Source: Sulfuricurvum sp. (GTDB lineage: Bacteria; Campylobacterota; Campylobacteria; Campylobacterales; Sulfurimonadaceae). Taken from it: a DNA stretch of 40,978 nt. Below are positions 16,331 to 24,963 of the stretch, piece by piece (positions within the stretch are counted from its first letter, which is position 1; each line of letters begins with the position of its first letter). The notes beneath the pieces are model-generated. The model worked only from the letters and a program-made list of their open reading frames with translations, had not been told where the DNA came from and made no database searches. The translations under genes were made by a program, and so were the position numbers. The stretch is from positions 1 to 40,978 of the forward strand of contig JAABPY010000204.1 of the NCBI GenBank assembly GCA_011391735.1. The letters are read 5' to 3'.

Positions 16331-17280
16331 ACATTTGCCCCCACAGCTTCAGAAAGTTTATCAACTTTATAAAATCCTTCTATCGTGTCGTAAATATATT
16401 CCAGTTTTTTCACAAATCCTTTAATCGCATACGTAATCGACACCACTATAATCTCAGCAGCGATAAACTCCCCTACAGGCAAATGCCCCTCGATTACCAA
16501 ATATCCCCCTATAACTAAGAAACCACTAAATACGACCCCCTCTGTAATAAAACTAAGCGTTTTTTGTCGTATGATGACTCCAAAGCGAGCTTCACGTGTC
16601 GCCACATATTGGGATAACTTTTGATCAAAACCCCTTAGCTTCTCCTCTTTAGAAGTGGATTGGTCATAAATATGTTGTAAATAATAAATAGCATTATGTT
16701 TAGCATCTGAATTAGCAATGGCAGCCGAGTAACCATTTTTGCCAAAAAGCAAAAGAAGAATCACATAAAGTACAGAAAAAAAAGCCCCTCCAATAAAAAG
16801 AAGTGGGTCAAAAAACAACAATAAAATAAGACTAACAAATATTTGAACAGCAATGCCCATACCATCTAACCACAAAAGGGGAAAGGATTTTTGTATCGCT
16901 GTGATATCAAAAAAATAATTCATATATTTATCTAAATTGAGCTCTTTTTTTGTACTCTCTACATTCTGATTTACAGCATTAGTTGAAATATCTATTGCTG
17001 ACGTTAGAAAAATCTTCTGTTGGAACTTCTCAATAATATATTCTCTAATGACCTGCAAAACTGTTACGATTACGAATAATGTAATCGTGATAAATCCAAG
17101 AATATAGAGTGAAATTTCAGCATGCGACATGACACTGTTAACAATAAAAGAAGACGATAGGGGAATCGATAACGTAAGTAGTGCTTCTATAAACGAAAAA
17201 TACAAAAGAGTAACAATGATCTTTTTGTCTTCTTTGATGATTTTTTTAGCACTATTAAAAATAATTTTATTTACATCCAC
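16327..17280 (-). CDS. ABC transporter transmembrane (type 1 exporter) domain protein without an ATPase domain
   Basis: 317 residues. Six hydrophobic segments in the ABC exporter pattern are visible, beginning at 'LLYFSFIEALLTLSIPLSSS' and ending around 'GEFIAAEIIVVSITYAIKGF'. The chain stops after the membrane domain: there is no Walker A, LSGGQ or Walker B, and no separate ATPase gene lies in this operon. The start is GTG with a GGAG site five bases upstream, and no in-frame ATG lies before a stop at about 17293. The ORF ends cleanly by overlapping the HlyD gene (ATGA), which argues against a simple truncation. It may work with an ATPase encoded elsewhere. Base composition is visibly AT-richer than flanking genes. 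Confidence 0.75.
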   Translation of the reverse strand: MDVNKIIFNSAKKIIKEDKKIIVTLLYFSFIEALLTLSIPLSSSFIVNSVMSHAEISLYILGFITITLFVIVTVLQVIREYIIEKFQQKIFLTSAIDISTNAVNQNVESTKKELNLDKYMNYFFDITAIQKSFPLLWLDGMGIAVQIFVSLILLLFFDPLLFIGGAFFSVLYVILLLLFGKNGYSAAIANSDAKHNAIYYLQHIYDQSTSKEEKLRGFDQKLSQYVATREARFGVIIRQKTLSFITEGVVFSGFLVIGGYLVIEGHLPVGEFIAAEIIVVSITYAIKGFVKKLEYIYDTIEGFYKVDKLSEAVGANV

Positions 17281-17298
17281 ATTAACTCCATTTTAATC

Positions 17299-17304
17299 AT
17301 TATA
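17299..17304 (-). promoter_or_regulatory. Candidate -10 box for the ABC/HlyD/TolC operon
   Basis: A perfect TATAAT on the minus strand lies 19 bases upstream of the GTG start, followed by a GGAG ribosome site. A clear -35 is absent; T-rich sequence lies further upstream. Confidence 0.5.
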
Positions 17305-17463
17305 CTACTGTAATTGTATCGGAGAAAGGTAATAAAATGAAAATTCTATATTGAGCAACATTGTTGAACATATCAAAGTTTTTATACCTCCCTTGCTTTT
17401 CAGCTTGGGATGATTATCTTTAAGAATATTCCCTCATCATTGTGAACAAACAGAAGAAGTAAA

Positions 17464-18279
17464 TCACATCCAAACATTATCAATCAGCCGCGTCACCCCT
17501 ACTCGTGCAGCGACCAAAACGATAGTATCCCCGATCACCACTTCCGAGATAGATTCAAATGCACGGTTAACGATGGCGACATATTCAACGTCCAAAGGCT
17601 CCAAAATTACCAGCATAGCCTTTCGAAGTTCACTGCTGTTACGATTGCCTTGCATCACCATTTTCGTCGCCTCTTTGAGAGAAGCGGAAAGTTTGAGCGC
17701 CTCTGTACGCTCTTTGCTGTCCAAATAAACATTACGGCTACTAAGGGCTAGACCGTCTTTCTCACGCACTGTTTCCATTAGGATAATCTCAATATTCATA
17801 CAAAAATTGCGCACCATTTGGGTAATCAATGCGAGCTGTTGAGCGTCTTTTTTCCCGAAATACGCTTTTGTAGGGCGTACAGCGTTAAGAAGTTTTAGCA
17901 CCACAGTAAGCATCCCATCAAAATGTCCCGGACGAGATGCCCCCTCAAGGATATAGCCACGAACAGCAGGGGCACACACACTCACCTCATCGGCTTCATA
18001 CATGGATTCAGGATAAAAGAGGAGATCTACACCGCTGAGTTCACAAATTTTTAAATCCGCCTCCTCACGACGGGGGTATTTGCTCAAATCTTCCCCTACT
18101 AAAAACTGCGTCGGATTGACATAAATAGAGACAACGACGATCTCATTATCACGGCGTGCCGCTTCGATGAGGGAGCGATGCCCACTATGCAATGCCCCCA
18201 TTGTTGGAACAAATCCAATTCGTCCCGATATACCCTCCAAAATCTCCCGCAACTCTTTTACGGTACGTGCAATCCTCAT
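17464..18279 (-). CDS. panC: Pantothenate synthetase
   Basis: 271 residues. PanC condenses pantoate and beta-alanine with ATP to give pantothenate for coenzyme A. The HIGH-type motif appears as '[10 protein letters not shown]' (residues ~24-33), then 'NPTQF', 'FGKKDAQQ' and the KMSKS-like '[10 protein letters not shown]'. Length is normal (about 275-285). It stands alone on the minus strand, divergent from prfB. Confidence 0.95.
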   Translation of the reverse strand: MRIARTVKELREILEGISGRIGFVPTMGALHSGHRSLIEAARRDNEIVVVSIYVNPTQFLVGEDLSKYPRREEADLKICELSGVDLLFYPESMYEADEVSVCAPAVRGYILEGASRPGHFDGMLTVVLKLLNAVRPTKAYFGKKDAQQLALITQMVRNFCMNIEIILMETVREKDGLALSSRNVYLDSKERTEALKLSASLKEATKMVMQGNRNSSELRKAMLVILEPLDVEYVAIVNRAFESISEVVIGDTIVLVAARVGVTRLIDNVWM

Positions 18280-18309
18280 TGTTTTAACCTTTATCTAGGA
18301 GATCTATAC

Positions 18310-18327
18310 TATAATTGCAATTATAAT
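18310..18327. promoter_or_regulatory. Divergent panC/prfB promoter with 16-bp palindrome
   Basis: TATAATTGCAATTATA (18310-18325) is a perfect palindrome. It supplies a TATAAT to the minus strand (18325-18320, towards panC) and to the plus strand, and a second plus-strand TATAAT overlaps it at 18322-18327. The -10 boxes of the two genes therefore appear to overlap. Confidence 0.55.
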
Positions 18328-18345
18328 ATAACCACAGGAAAAATA

Positions 18346-19452
18346 GTGGATCACTACGAATATACCGAATTATTGAAGACATTGACCATTAAAATGCAAA
18401 ACGTTACGGATGTTGTCCGTCCAAATGAGATACAAACACGCCTTGATGAGATTACCGCACTCGAAAATTCCGATGGATTTTGGAATGATGTGACCTACGC
18501 AGGGGTTGTTCAAAAAGAGAAAACACAGTTAGAACGAAAGCTTGCCAAATATTCCAAAACCTTTCATACTCTTGGCGATGCCGTCGATTTATATGAAATG
18601 GCAAAAGAGGAAGCGGATGAGGAGACCATCGAATCTCTCTTTTCTGATGCAGGGGAACTGGAAAATAAGATCAAGCAAATGGAAGTGGAAGTGCTCCTTT
18701 CAGGGGAACACGATGCCCATAATGCGATCGTCACCATCCATCCAGGGGCGGGGGGAACCGAATCTCAAGATTGGGCATCTATGCTGTTGCGGATGTATAC
18801 CCGTTGGGCGGAGCGTCATGATTTCACCGTCGAAATGCTCGATTATCAATCGGGTGAAGAGGCAGGGATCAAAGATGCGGCACTCCTTATCAAAGGGGTC
18901 AATGTTTACGGTTATCTAAAAAATGAAAACGGTATCCACCGACTTGTCCGTATCAGTCCGTATGATTCTGCTGCTAAGCGCCACACTAGCTTTACCTCCG
19001 TCCTTGTCTCCCCTGAGCTTGATGATGACATTGAGATCGAAATCGAAGACCGTGACATTCGTATTGATACCTACCGTGCGTCAGGCGCGGGGGGTCAACA
19101 CGTCAATAAAACCGAATCGGCAATTCGTATCACCCATATCCCCACAGGGATTGTTGTCCAGTGTCAAAATGACCGAAGCCAACACAAAAATAAGGCAACT
19201 GCCTTTAAAATGCTCAAATCCCGTATTTATGAGATGGAGCTTGCCAAACAAAAAGCGGCTGTCGATGGGGTGGAAAAAAGTGAAAATGGGTGGGGGCATC
19301 AAATCCGTTCCTACGTTTTAGCTCCCTATCAACAAGTCAAAGATACTCGTTCAGGAATCCCTTATTCCAATATCAGCACCATTCTCGATGGTGATATTGA
19401 TGAAATGATCGAAGGGGTTCTTATTGCCCTTAACCGCAAAGATGAAGAGTAA
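18346..19452 (+). CDS. prfB: Peptide chain release factor 2
   Basis: The track ORF begins inside panC; the GTG at 18346, nine bases after an AGGAA site, gives 368 residues, the normal RF2 size. The peptidyl-hydrolysis motif GGQ lies in '[15 protein letters not shown]', and '[12 protein letters not shown]' follows. The stop-codon recognition tripeptide, SPF in E. coli RF2, reads SPY here ([11 protein letters not shown]). The reading frame is continuous, so the programmed +1 frameshift that controls RF2 in many bacteria is absent. RF2 reads UGA and UAA stops. Confidence 0.93.
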   Translation: MDHYEYTELLKTLTIKMQNVTDVVRPNEIQTRLDEITALENSDGFWNDVTYAGVVQKEKTQLERKLAKYSKTFHTLGDAVDLYEMAKEEADEETIESLFSDAGELENKIKQMEVEVLLSGEHDAHNAIVTIHPGAGGTESQDWASMLLRMYTRWAERHDFTVEMLDYQSGEEAGIKDAALLIKGVNVYGYLKNENGIHRLVRISPYDSAAKRHTSFTSVLVSPELDDDIEIEIEDRDIRIDTYRASGAGGQHVNKTESAIRITHIPTGIVVQCQNDRSQHKNKATAFKMLKSRIYEMELAKQKAAVDGVEKSENGWGHQIRSYVLAPYQQVKDTRSGIPYSNISTILDGDIDEMIEGVLIALNRKDEE

Positions 19453-19464
19453 CTAAGCAAATTA

Positions 19465-20214
19465 ATGCAAAATTCCCTCCTAAAAGAGTGTGCGCTCGAT
19501 GAGCCATGCTCGTATATCACTGGAAACTCCCAAACCATTCACTATAAAGTCATTCAAAACTCTACCAAAGAGCAATGTGAAGCATTAATCCTTCGAGGAT
19601 GGAGACGCTTTGGTCAGATGTACTTTCGTCCCGTCTGTAGTAACTGTACCGCTTGTGAAAGCCTCAAAATCGATGTGAAAAGCTATGAGTTTAGCAAATC
19701 AGAACGGCGGATACTGCGTAAAAACAGTCATCTCACTACCTATGTACGCCACCCAAGCATAAGTGGTGAACATCTGGAACTTTTTTACCGTTATCACGCC
19801 TATAAACATCGCACAAGAGAGTGGGACGCCCCCAAAATTGATCCGAAAAACTATCGTGCCTCATTCGTCAACGGTCATGGAGATTTTGGGTATGAGGTTC
19901 TTTATTTTGAAGAGGAGAAACTAATCGCTGTCGATCTTATTGATATATTAGAGGAGGGGATCTCCTCACTGTATTGCTATTATGATCCCCACTATTCCCA
20001 TTTATCATTGGGTAAATATACCCTCCTTGAACAAATTGCCCTTGCGAAGCGATTGGGGCTTAGATGGATATATTTGGGCTACTACGTCCAAGGGTGCCAG
20101 AGTTTGGAATACAAAGCATCGTATTCTCCCCTTTTACAGCTACAAGGACGACCCCAAGAGGGGGAAAAACCACGTTGGCTTAACACTAATGTAACACAGT
20201 ATGATTATAATTAA
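19465..20214 (+). CDS. bpt: Aspartate/glutamate leucyltransferase (Bpt/Ate family)
   Basis: 249 residues. The family transfers leucine (Bpt) or arginine (Ate) from tRNA to N-terminal acidic residues, marking proteins for ClpS/ClpAP degradation. Characteristic stretches are 'RRFGQMYFRPVC' with a following 'NCTACESLKI', 'YRYHAYKH', 'YCYYDPHYSHLSLGKYT' and 'LGYYVQGCQSLEYKA'. It follows prfB by 12 bases and is probably cotranscribed with it and with the NosL operon downstream. Confidence 0.9.
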   Translation: MQNSLLKECALDEPCSYITGNSQTIHYKVIQNSTKEQCEALILRGWRRFGQMYFRPVCSNCTACESLKIDVKSYEFSKSERRILRKNSHLTTYVRHPSISGEHLELFYRYHAYKHRTREWDAPKIDPKNYRASFVNGHGDFGYEVLYFEEEKLIAVDLIDILEEGISSLYCYYDPHYSHLSLGKYTLLEQIALAKRLGLRWIYLGYYVQGCQSLEYKASYSPLLQLQGRPQEGEKPRWLNTNVTQYDYN

Positions 20215-20241
20215 GTGAAATTTTTAGTTCAAGGAAAAATA

Positions 20242-20730
20242 ATGAAAAAACTCCTCTTTCTATGCGCCTTTGCGTTCTCCCTCTTTGCCGCTGATATGAA
20301 ATTTCAGACGGTCTCCCCAAGCGAAGCGACACTGCTGCAAACAGGTGACAAGAAACAACATTGTCCTACATGCAATATGGATTTGGTAAAATTTTACAAA
20401 ACGTCTCATGCCGTAAAATTCAAAGATGGTACCTACCGTCAATACTGTTCGATTCACTGTCTTATAAACGAACAAGAGATGGGATATTTACGGGATAAAA
20501 AAAGTTTGATCGCTGAGATTTTAGTGGCTGATGCGAAAGGATTTAAGATGATCCCTGTCCGAAAAGCATTTTATGTTATCGGTAGTACTGTAAAAGGGAC
20601 AATGAGTCGCATTAGTACCTATGCGTTTGCAACCAAAGCAGACGCTTTGGAATTTCAAAATAGCAATGGTGGAAACCTAGGGACGTATGAAGATGCGTAT
20701 ACAGCAACCATGGATGACTTTAAAAAATAA
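20242..20730 (+). CDS. NosL-like periplasmic copper-binding protein (first of three)
   Basis: The track starts at GTG 20215, but the ATG at 20242 has an AAGGA site and begins a clean signal peptide (MKKLLFLCAFAFSLFAA), giving 162 residues. The mature part carries CPTCNM (Cys41, Cys44, Met46), the metal-binding pattern of NosL, and a second C-x3-C (Cys69, Cys73) around His72. The C-terminal half has the NosL-type 'VIGSTVKGTMSR...FATKADALEFQ' element. NosL is a copper(I)-binding assembly factor for nitrous oxide reductase; most NosL are lipoproteins, while no lipobox is seen here. The natural client is unknown because no nosZ is in the window. Confidence 0.75.
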   Translation: MKKLLFLCAFAFSLFAADMKFQTVSPSEATLLQTGDKKQHCPTCNMDLVKFYKTSHAVKFKDGTYRQYCSIHCLINEQEMGYLRDKKSLIAEILVADAKGFKMIPVRKAFYVIGSTVKGTMSRISTYAFATKADALEFQNSNGGNLGTYEDAYTATMDDFKK

Positions 20731-21660
20731 GTGAAAGTTTTTCTTATTTTCTCCCTCTCTTTTCTAACCCTTTTCGGGAACTCCTTGTATGTTGGGATAG
20801 GGGAAAAATCCTACCCCTGCATGGCGTATCTCGCCCTTATGTCTGATAAAGATCCTACTGTCGTTAAAAATGCTTTTATTACCGATTTTGACAGTGGTGT
20901 AAAACTAAATCCTTACAGCGCCTTTTTTGTTTTAAACGCTCACTTTCGATCAACCTGTTCGAAATATCCCATCATTGCCTTTAAGAAAAAGGAAAGTGCC
21001 CATAATTTTATACACTATTATGGTGGAGATATCAGAGATTTCGATTTTGCATTGGCAGTTGCCAACAACGATTTAGCCGTCGATGCCCCCGTTATTGAAC
21101 GACGAAAACACCAAGAAATAGTACGAGGCAAGGCTATTTTTGCCCAAAAGTGTCATGGCAATCAGCCCCATTGTCTTCCCCTAAAATCTCACGATGCCTA
21201 TTCATTGCAAATCTTTTTAGACAATCGTCAATCCCTTTCAAAATCTCTCTTAAAACAAACAATCAACGTCCCCCTAGAAGCAAAATGTCTCGTTTGTGGT
21301 ATGTTTGTTCACAAGTATCCCAAATGGACAACCCAAATCGTCACCAAAAACCAAGAAAACCATTTTTTTGATGGCGTAAAAGACATGATGAAATTTTATT
21401 ATCAACCATCACTCTATCACCGCAATGACACCATTGACGATTTCACCCATATATTTGTCAGTGATTATTATACTCTCGAAAAAATAGAAGCACGAAACGC
21501 CATATTTGTTAGTGGATCGGATGTGTATGGTCCTATGGGATATGAATTAATCCCTTTTAAAAACAAAGCGGATGCCCTAGAGTTTAGTAAAGCACACAAG
21601 GGTAAAAAAATACTCTCTTTTGATGCAATCACCCCACAAATTATCTGGAGTCTTGATTAA
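20731..21660 (+). CDS. Double NosL-like periplasmic protein (second of three)
   Basis: 309 residues, starting at a GTG directly after the preceding stop, with a signal peptide (MKVFLIFSLSFLTLFGNS). The C-terminal half is NosL-like: CLVCGM (Cys186, Cys189, Met191) followed by 'VYGPMGYELIPF-NKADALEF'. The N-terminal half shows a second, degenerate copy: 'NPYSAFFVLNAH' and 'YPIIAFKKKESAHNFIHYYGG' line up with the same element but without the CxxC. Between them 'GKAIFAQKC-HGNQPHC' recalls a cytochrome c start but has no CXXCH, so no haem attachment is predicted. It probably binds copper in the periplasm; the duplication is my reading by eye. Confidence 0.65.
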   Translation: MKVFLIFSLSFLTLFGNSLYVGIGEKSYPCMAYLALMSDKDPTVVKNAFITDFDSGVKLNPYSAFFVLNAHFRSTCSKYPIIAFKKKESAHNFIHYYGGDIRDFDFALAVANNDLAVDAPVIERRKHQEIVRGKAIFAQKCHGNQPHCLPLKSHDAYSLQIFLDNRQSLSKSLLKQTINVPLEAKCLVCGMFVHKYPKWTTQIVTKNQENHFFDGVKDMMKFYYQPSLYHRNDTIDDFTHIFVSDYYTLEKIEARNAIFVSGSDVYGPMGYELIPFKNKADALEFSKAHKGKKILSFDAITPQIIWSLD

Positions 21661-22832
21661 TGAATACAAAAGCTTTTTACCGTTACGCTTTTTTACTTCT
21701 TCGTAAAGACAGTGGACATCATACTGTTTCATTCGCCCTTTTCTTTATTATTTTATTTTTACTTTTTAGTGTTTTATTTATTGCAACAAGCTTACAATCT
21801 AAACAACTCACTATCGTTAAAAATGAACCCGAAATTCTCGTTGAAAACTATAAAGGGGGAAAGAAAGTCGATATCGATGACTATTTTATCCAACCCTTAA
21901 CCACCCTCAAAGGGGTCGATGCGATAATCCCAAGAATACTAGGTAACTACCCATTTGAGCAAGCAGGGGTAACATTCCAAATTATTGGTATTGACTTTTT
22001 TGCCCCCAATTTTAACGATCAAATCAACCGCTTAACAAAAGAAAAAATAAATTTAGCCTCCCAAGAGGTGGTCTTCATTCCTAGCGGTGTACAAAAAATT
22101 CTAGCACAATCCTATTACCAAAAAGAGTTCACCCTCTACTCTTACACCGGAGAACCTAAAAAAGTTACCCTAGTACCACTACCAACTCAAAACGTCGGTA
22201 TAAGTGAAAACAACGTTATTCTTTGTGACACTTCACTTGCACGTGAGATTTTAGGATTGGAAACCTTCGAATACAGTGATCTCTACCTCAGCGTCCCCAA
22301 TGAAATGGAAATACCGAATCTGGTAACTGAGGTTCGAACCCTCTATCCAAATGCTAAAATAACAACAAAAGAGACTCATATTGCCCAAATTCATACCCTT
22401 TACGATACAAAGGGGGGGATATTCCTCTCGTTGTTTACTATCGTACTTCTTAGTTTTATGATTCTCCTCTACCAAAAAACCCTTTTTTCTTTCGCATCGG
22501 AGAAAAAAGAGATTGGAATATTACGCGCTGTTGGGTGGAAAATTACCGATATTATTCTCCTCAAAATGGTTCAAAATCTTTTTATTGCCCTTTTTGGATA
22601 TCTCACCGCCCTTATTGCTGCCTATCTTTTTGTTTTCAAATTCGATGCCCCACTCCTTAGAAATATTTTCATCGAGAGTGATATGCGTCCATTTCTCCCC
22701 CATTTTATCCCCTCTTTTGGTCTTAGTGAACTCATACTAGTATTACTCATTAGTGTTGTCCCCTTCGTCGCAAGTGTCCTCTTTCCTGTATGGAAACTCT
22801 CCGTTATCGACCCTACGGAGGTAATGAAATGA
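21660..22832 (+). CDS. ABC transporter permease, MacB/FtsX (LolE) type
   Basis: 390 residues. One membrane helix near residues 25-45, a large periplasmic domain (about 50-250), and three C-terminal helices around residues 262, 305 and 360. This is the mechanotransmission layout of MacB, LolCE and FtsX. The coupling stretch 'KKEIGILRAVGWKITDI' and the closing 'DPTEVMK' are typical. The start shares one base with the preceding stop (TAATG), and the end overlaps the ATPase gene by ATGA. Such transporters usually move or pull on periplasmic proteins instead of importing solutes, so the NosL-like proteins may be its partners. Confidence 0.85.
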   Translation: MNTKAFYRYAFLLLRKDSGHHTVSFALFFIILFLLFSVLFIATSLQSKQLTIVKNEPEILVENYKGGKKVDIDDYFIQPLTTLKGVDAIIPRILGNYPFEQAGVTFQIIGIDFFAPNFNDQINRLTKEKINLASQEVVFIPSGVQKILAQSYYQKEFTLYSYTGEPKKVTLVPLPTQNVGISENNVILCDTSLAREILGLETFEYSDLYLSVPNEMEIPNLVTEVRTLYPNAKITTKETHIAQIHTLYDTKGGIFLSLFTIVLLSFMILLYQKTLFSFASEKKEIGILRAVGWKITDIILLKMVQNLFIALFGYLTALIAAYLFVFKFDAPLLRNIFIESDMRPFLPHFIPSFGLSELILVLLISVVPFVASVLFPVWKLSVIDPTEVMK

Positions 22833-23497
22833 TAACCCTCACTCAATTGGAAAAAATTCACAATCATGGTGCTAAAAATGAGTTTGTCGCCCTCCGTGGG
22901 ATTAATCTCTCCATTGAGAGAGGGGAATGTGTGGTCTTTAAGGGGGTAAGCGGTAGTGGTAAAAGCACCCTTTTGTCTCTCATAGGAGGGATGAGTAAAC
23001 CCTCGCATGGAAGTATCCTTATTGACAATCTCCCCATTGCGAAGCTCCCTGATGATAAAGTCTCCCACTTTCGCCTCACAACTATTGGCTTTATCTTCCA
23101 ATCCTTTAACCTTATCGACGATTTAAGTGTGCGGGAAAATATTCTTACCCCTACCATTTGTCTCAATATCTCCGAAGAAGAGCGCGAAAGTAGATTTCAA
23201 CGTGCAGCAGAATTTGCCAATATTACCAACAAAAGTTCTACTCGTGCCAAAGATTTAAGCGGAGGAGAAAAACAACGGTGCGCAATCGCTCGCTCCCTCA
23301 TCAATAACCCCACTCTTATTATTGCCGATGAACCAACAGCGAATTTAGATCAGCGCAATAGCCTCTATTTCATCGAAACGATGCAAAAATTAAAAGCATT
23401 AGGAAAAACGATTTTAATTGCTACCCACGATGAAATTTTTGAACACCATGTTCTCGTAGACAGAATTATTCACTTAGAATACGGAGAGATCATCTGA
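22829..23497 (+). CDS. ABC transporter ATP-binding protein, LolD/MacB type
   Basis: The track ORF starts at 22790, but the ATG at 22829 follows a GGAGG site and overlaps the permease stop (ATGA), giving 222 residues, a normal LolD size. Walker A GVSGSGKS (residues 39-46), signature LSGGEKQR, Walker B LIIADEPT and the H-loop IATHD are all intact. It drives the permease encoded just upstream, presumably as a 2:2 complex since there is only one permease gene. Confidence 0.93.
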   Translation: MITLTQLEKIHNHGAKNEFVALRGINLSIERGECVVFKGVSGSGKSTLLSLIGGMSKPSHGSILIDNLPIAKLPDDKVSHFRLTTIGFIFQSFNLIDDLSVRENILTPTICLNISEEERESRFQRAAEFANITNKSSTRAKDLSGGEKQRCAIARSLINNPTLIIADEPTANLDQRNSLYFIETMQKLKALGKTILIATHDEIFEHHVLVDRIIHLEYGEII

Positions 23498-24459
23498 TGA
23501 ATGAAGCCTTACTCTCCACAGGTGTCCTCACCCTCTTGTTCACCGAAATGATACTCTTCATCCTAGTATCAGTCGCCTTTATAGGGGGATTACGTATTTA
23601 TCGGAATTGGGATTTTGAAAGCTTGGCATCCTCCCAATACCTTTTAGAAAAAAAGAACTACTTCACCACAACGGTTGTCGCTTTTGTATTGGGGGTAAAA
23701 TTTATTCTTCTCCCCGTCTTTGCTAATGTCGTCGATGGACTCGCAGAGATTGTCCCAGCAGCCATGTGTGGCGCAGGGGTCATCAACTCCAACGACTACG
23801 GTATTCCAATCTTTTTGTTAAAACTTTTTCTCCTTTTTTTGGGGATATGTTGGATGATTATCAATTCTATTGATGCAGAAAACAACTACGCCTATACGAA
23901 ACGAAAATATGAACTTTTTTTTGGAATCTATCTTCTTCTCTTAGGAGAACTTTTATTTCAAGGACTTTTTTTTACCCACATCTCATTAGAAACTCCAGCG
24001 GCGTGTTGCAGTACTCTATACGAAGCCACTAACGGTTCACCTCTCCCTTTTGCCCTTACCTCTTCAACCCTTGGCTTGCTTTTTGGAATCATCTCTTTGA
24101 TGCTTACCGTAGCTCTCCTCAACAACGAAAAATACCTCTCTTTTGCCCTTGGAGGAGTTTTTCTTTATTTTGGCTACTATTTTATCCTTCATATCGTCGG
24201 TATTTACATTTACGAACTTCCTACTCATATATGTCCATTTTGTATGCTCCAAAAAGAGTATTTTTACATCGGTTATGTGTTATGGGGTTCCCTCTTTTTA
24301 GGAACCTTTTTCTCAATGGCACCCTTAGTATTAGAAGCACTCGTACACCAAGACACACCACGAAGCTTTCATTATGCTCTCTTTTTTAATCTCCTATTAG
24401 TGATAATAGCGATCTATTTTATCGTAGGATTTTACTTAAAAAATGGAGTATGGTTATGA
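23497..24459 (+). CDS. Polytopic membrane protein with conserved-looking cysteine pairs, unknown function
   Basis: 320 residues and about eight hydrophobic helices. I do not recognise the family. Cysteines are concentrated in loops or helix ends: MCG (Cys91), a CC pair (Cys170-171) and CPFCM (Cys246, Cys249). CPFC in a membrane protein recalls the redox centres of VKOR/DsbB-type thiol oxidases, and CxxC-Met is also a copper(I) ligand set. Either a disulfide relay or metal handling would fit between the NosL-like and ABC genes. It starts one base inside the ATPase stop and ends in an ATGA overlap, so it is clearly part of the operon. Confidence 0.55.
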   Translation: MNEALLSTGVLTLLFTEMILFILVSVAFIGGLRIYRNWDFESLASSQYLLEKKNYFTTTVVAFVLGVKFILLPVFANVVDGLAEIVPAAMCGAGVINSNDYGIPIFLLKLFLLFLGICWMIINSIDAENNYAYTKRKYELFFGIYLLLLGELLFQGLFFTHISLETPAACCSTLYEATNGSPLPFALTSSTLGLLFGIISLMLTVALLNNEKYLSFALGGVFLYFGYYFILHIVGIYIYELPTHICPFCMLQKEYFYIGYVLWGSLFLGTFFSMAPLVLEALVHQDTPRSFHYALFFNLLLVIIAIYFIVGFYLKNGVWL

Positions 24460-24962
24460 ACAAACTATCCAAAACAATGTTACTAATAGGGTTTTTGGCA
24501 ATCCTCGTTATCCTCTTCGTCTCCCTCTCAAAAAATCAACAGATGATCGTCGTCGAAAGTGGTAATACAACCCATCGCCCCTTACCTATGCGTATCGACC
24601 ATTTTCAAGATAGTGATTGTGGTATGGTTATCCATTCGCTCGATTATGCCTCTCAAGTAATCAACCAAGAGGGGAAAACATGGTTTTTTCACGACCATGG
24701 AGGAATGGTAAACTGGCTAAGTTCCAAAGAGTTTAAAGAAGATGCCATAATATGGGTATGGGCAAAAGACACCCACTCGTGGATTGATGGAAGAGGTGCA
24801 TGGTACAGTCGAACAGATGATACCCCCATGCATTACGGCTTTGGAGCATACGCCATACCCCATCAAGGGCTCATCTCTTTTACTGAAATGTCTACGCTTA
24901 TGCTACGAGGAGAAAACCTGACCAATCCCCACGTTCGAAAACAATTAGGGATCAAGGGGTAA
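24456..24962 (+). CDS. Membrane-anchored NosL-like protein (third of three)
   Basis: The ATG at 24456, in an ATGA overlap and seven bases after GGAG, is preferred over the track start at 24450; 168 residues. One N-terminal membrane anchor (about residues 7-25) is followed by a periplasmic domain: DCGM (Cys55, Met57), then 'KTWFFHDHGGMVNWL' and 'TPMHYGFGAYA'. This matches the NosL sequence plan (a Cys-Gly-Met start, an F-D-x-G-x-M segment and a late Met-rich strand) but has one Cys instead of CxxC, plus several His. It probably binds copper at the inner membrane. The family call is by pattern only. Confidence 0.6.
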   Translation: MNKLSKTMLLIGFLAILVILFVSLSKNQQMIVVESGNTTHRPLPMRIDHFQDSDCGMVIHSLDYASQVINQEGKTWFFHDHGGMVNWLSSKEFKEDAIIWVWAKDTHSWIDGRGAWYSRTDDTPMHYGFGAYAIPHQGLISFTEMSTLMLRGENLTNPHVRKQLGIKG

Positions 24963-24963
24963 C

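Noticed and set aside
18178-18345. N-terminal extension of the prfB ORF
   Set aside because: It runs through the panC coding region; RF2 normally starts at the GTG at 18346.
20864-21180. Cytochrome c haem site in the second NosL-like protein
   Set aside because: 'KCHGNQPHC' is not CXXCH, so no covalent haem attachment is predicted.
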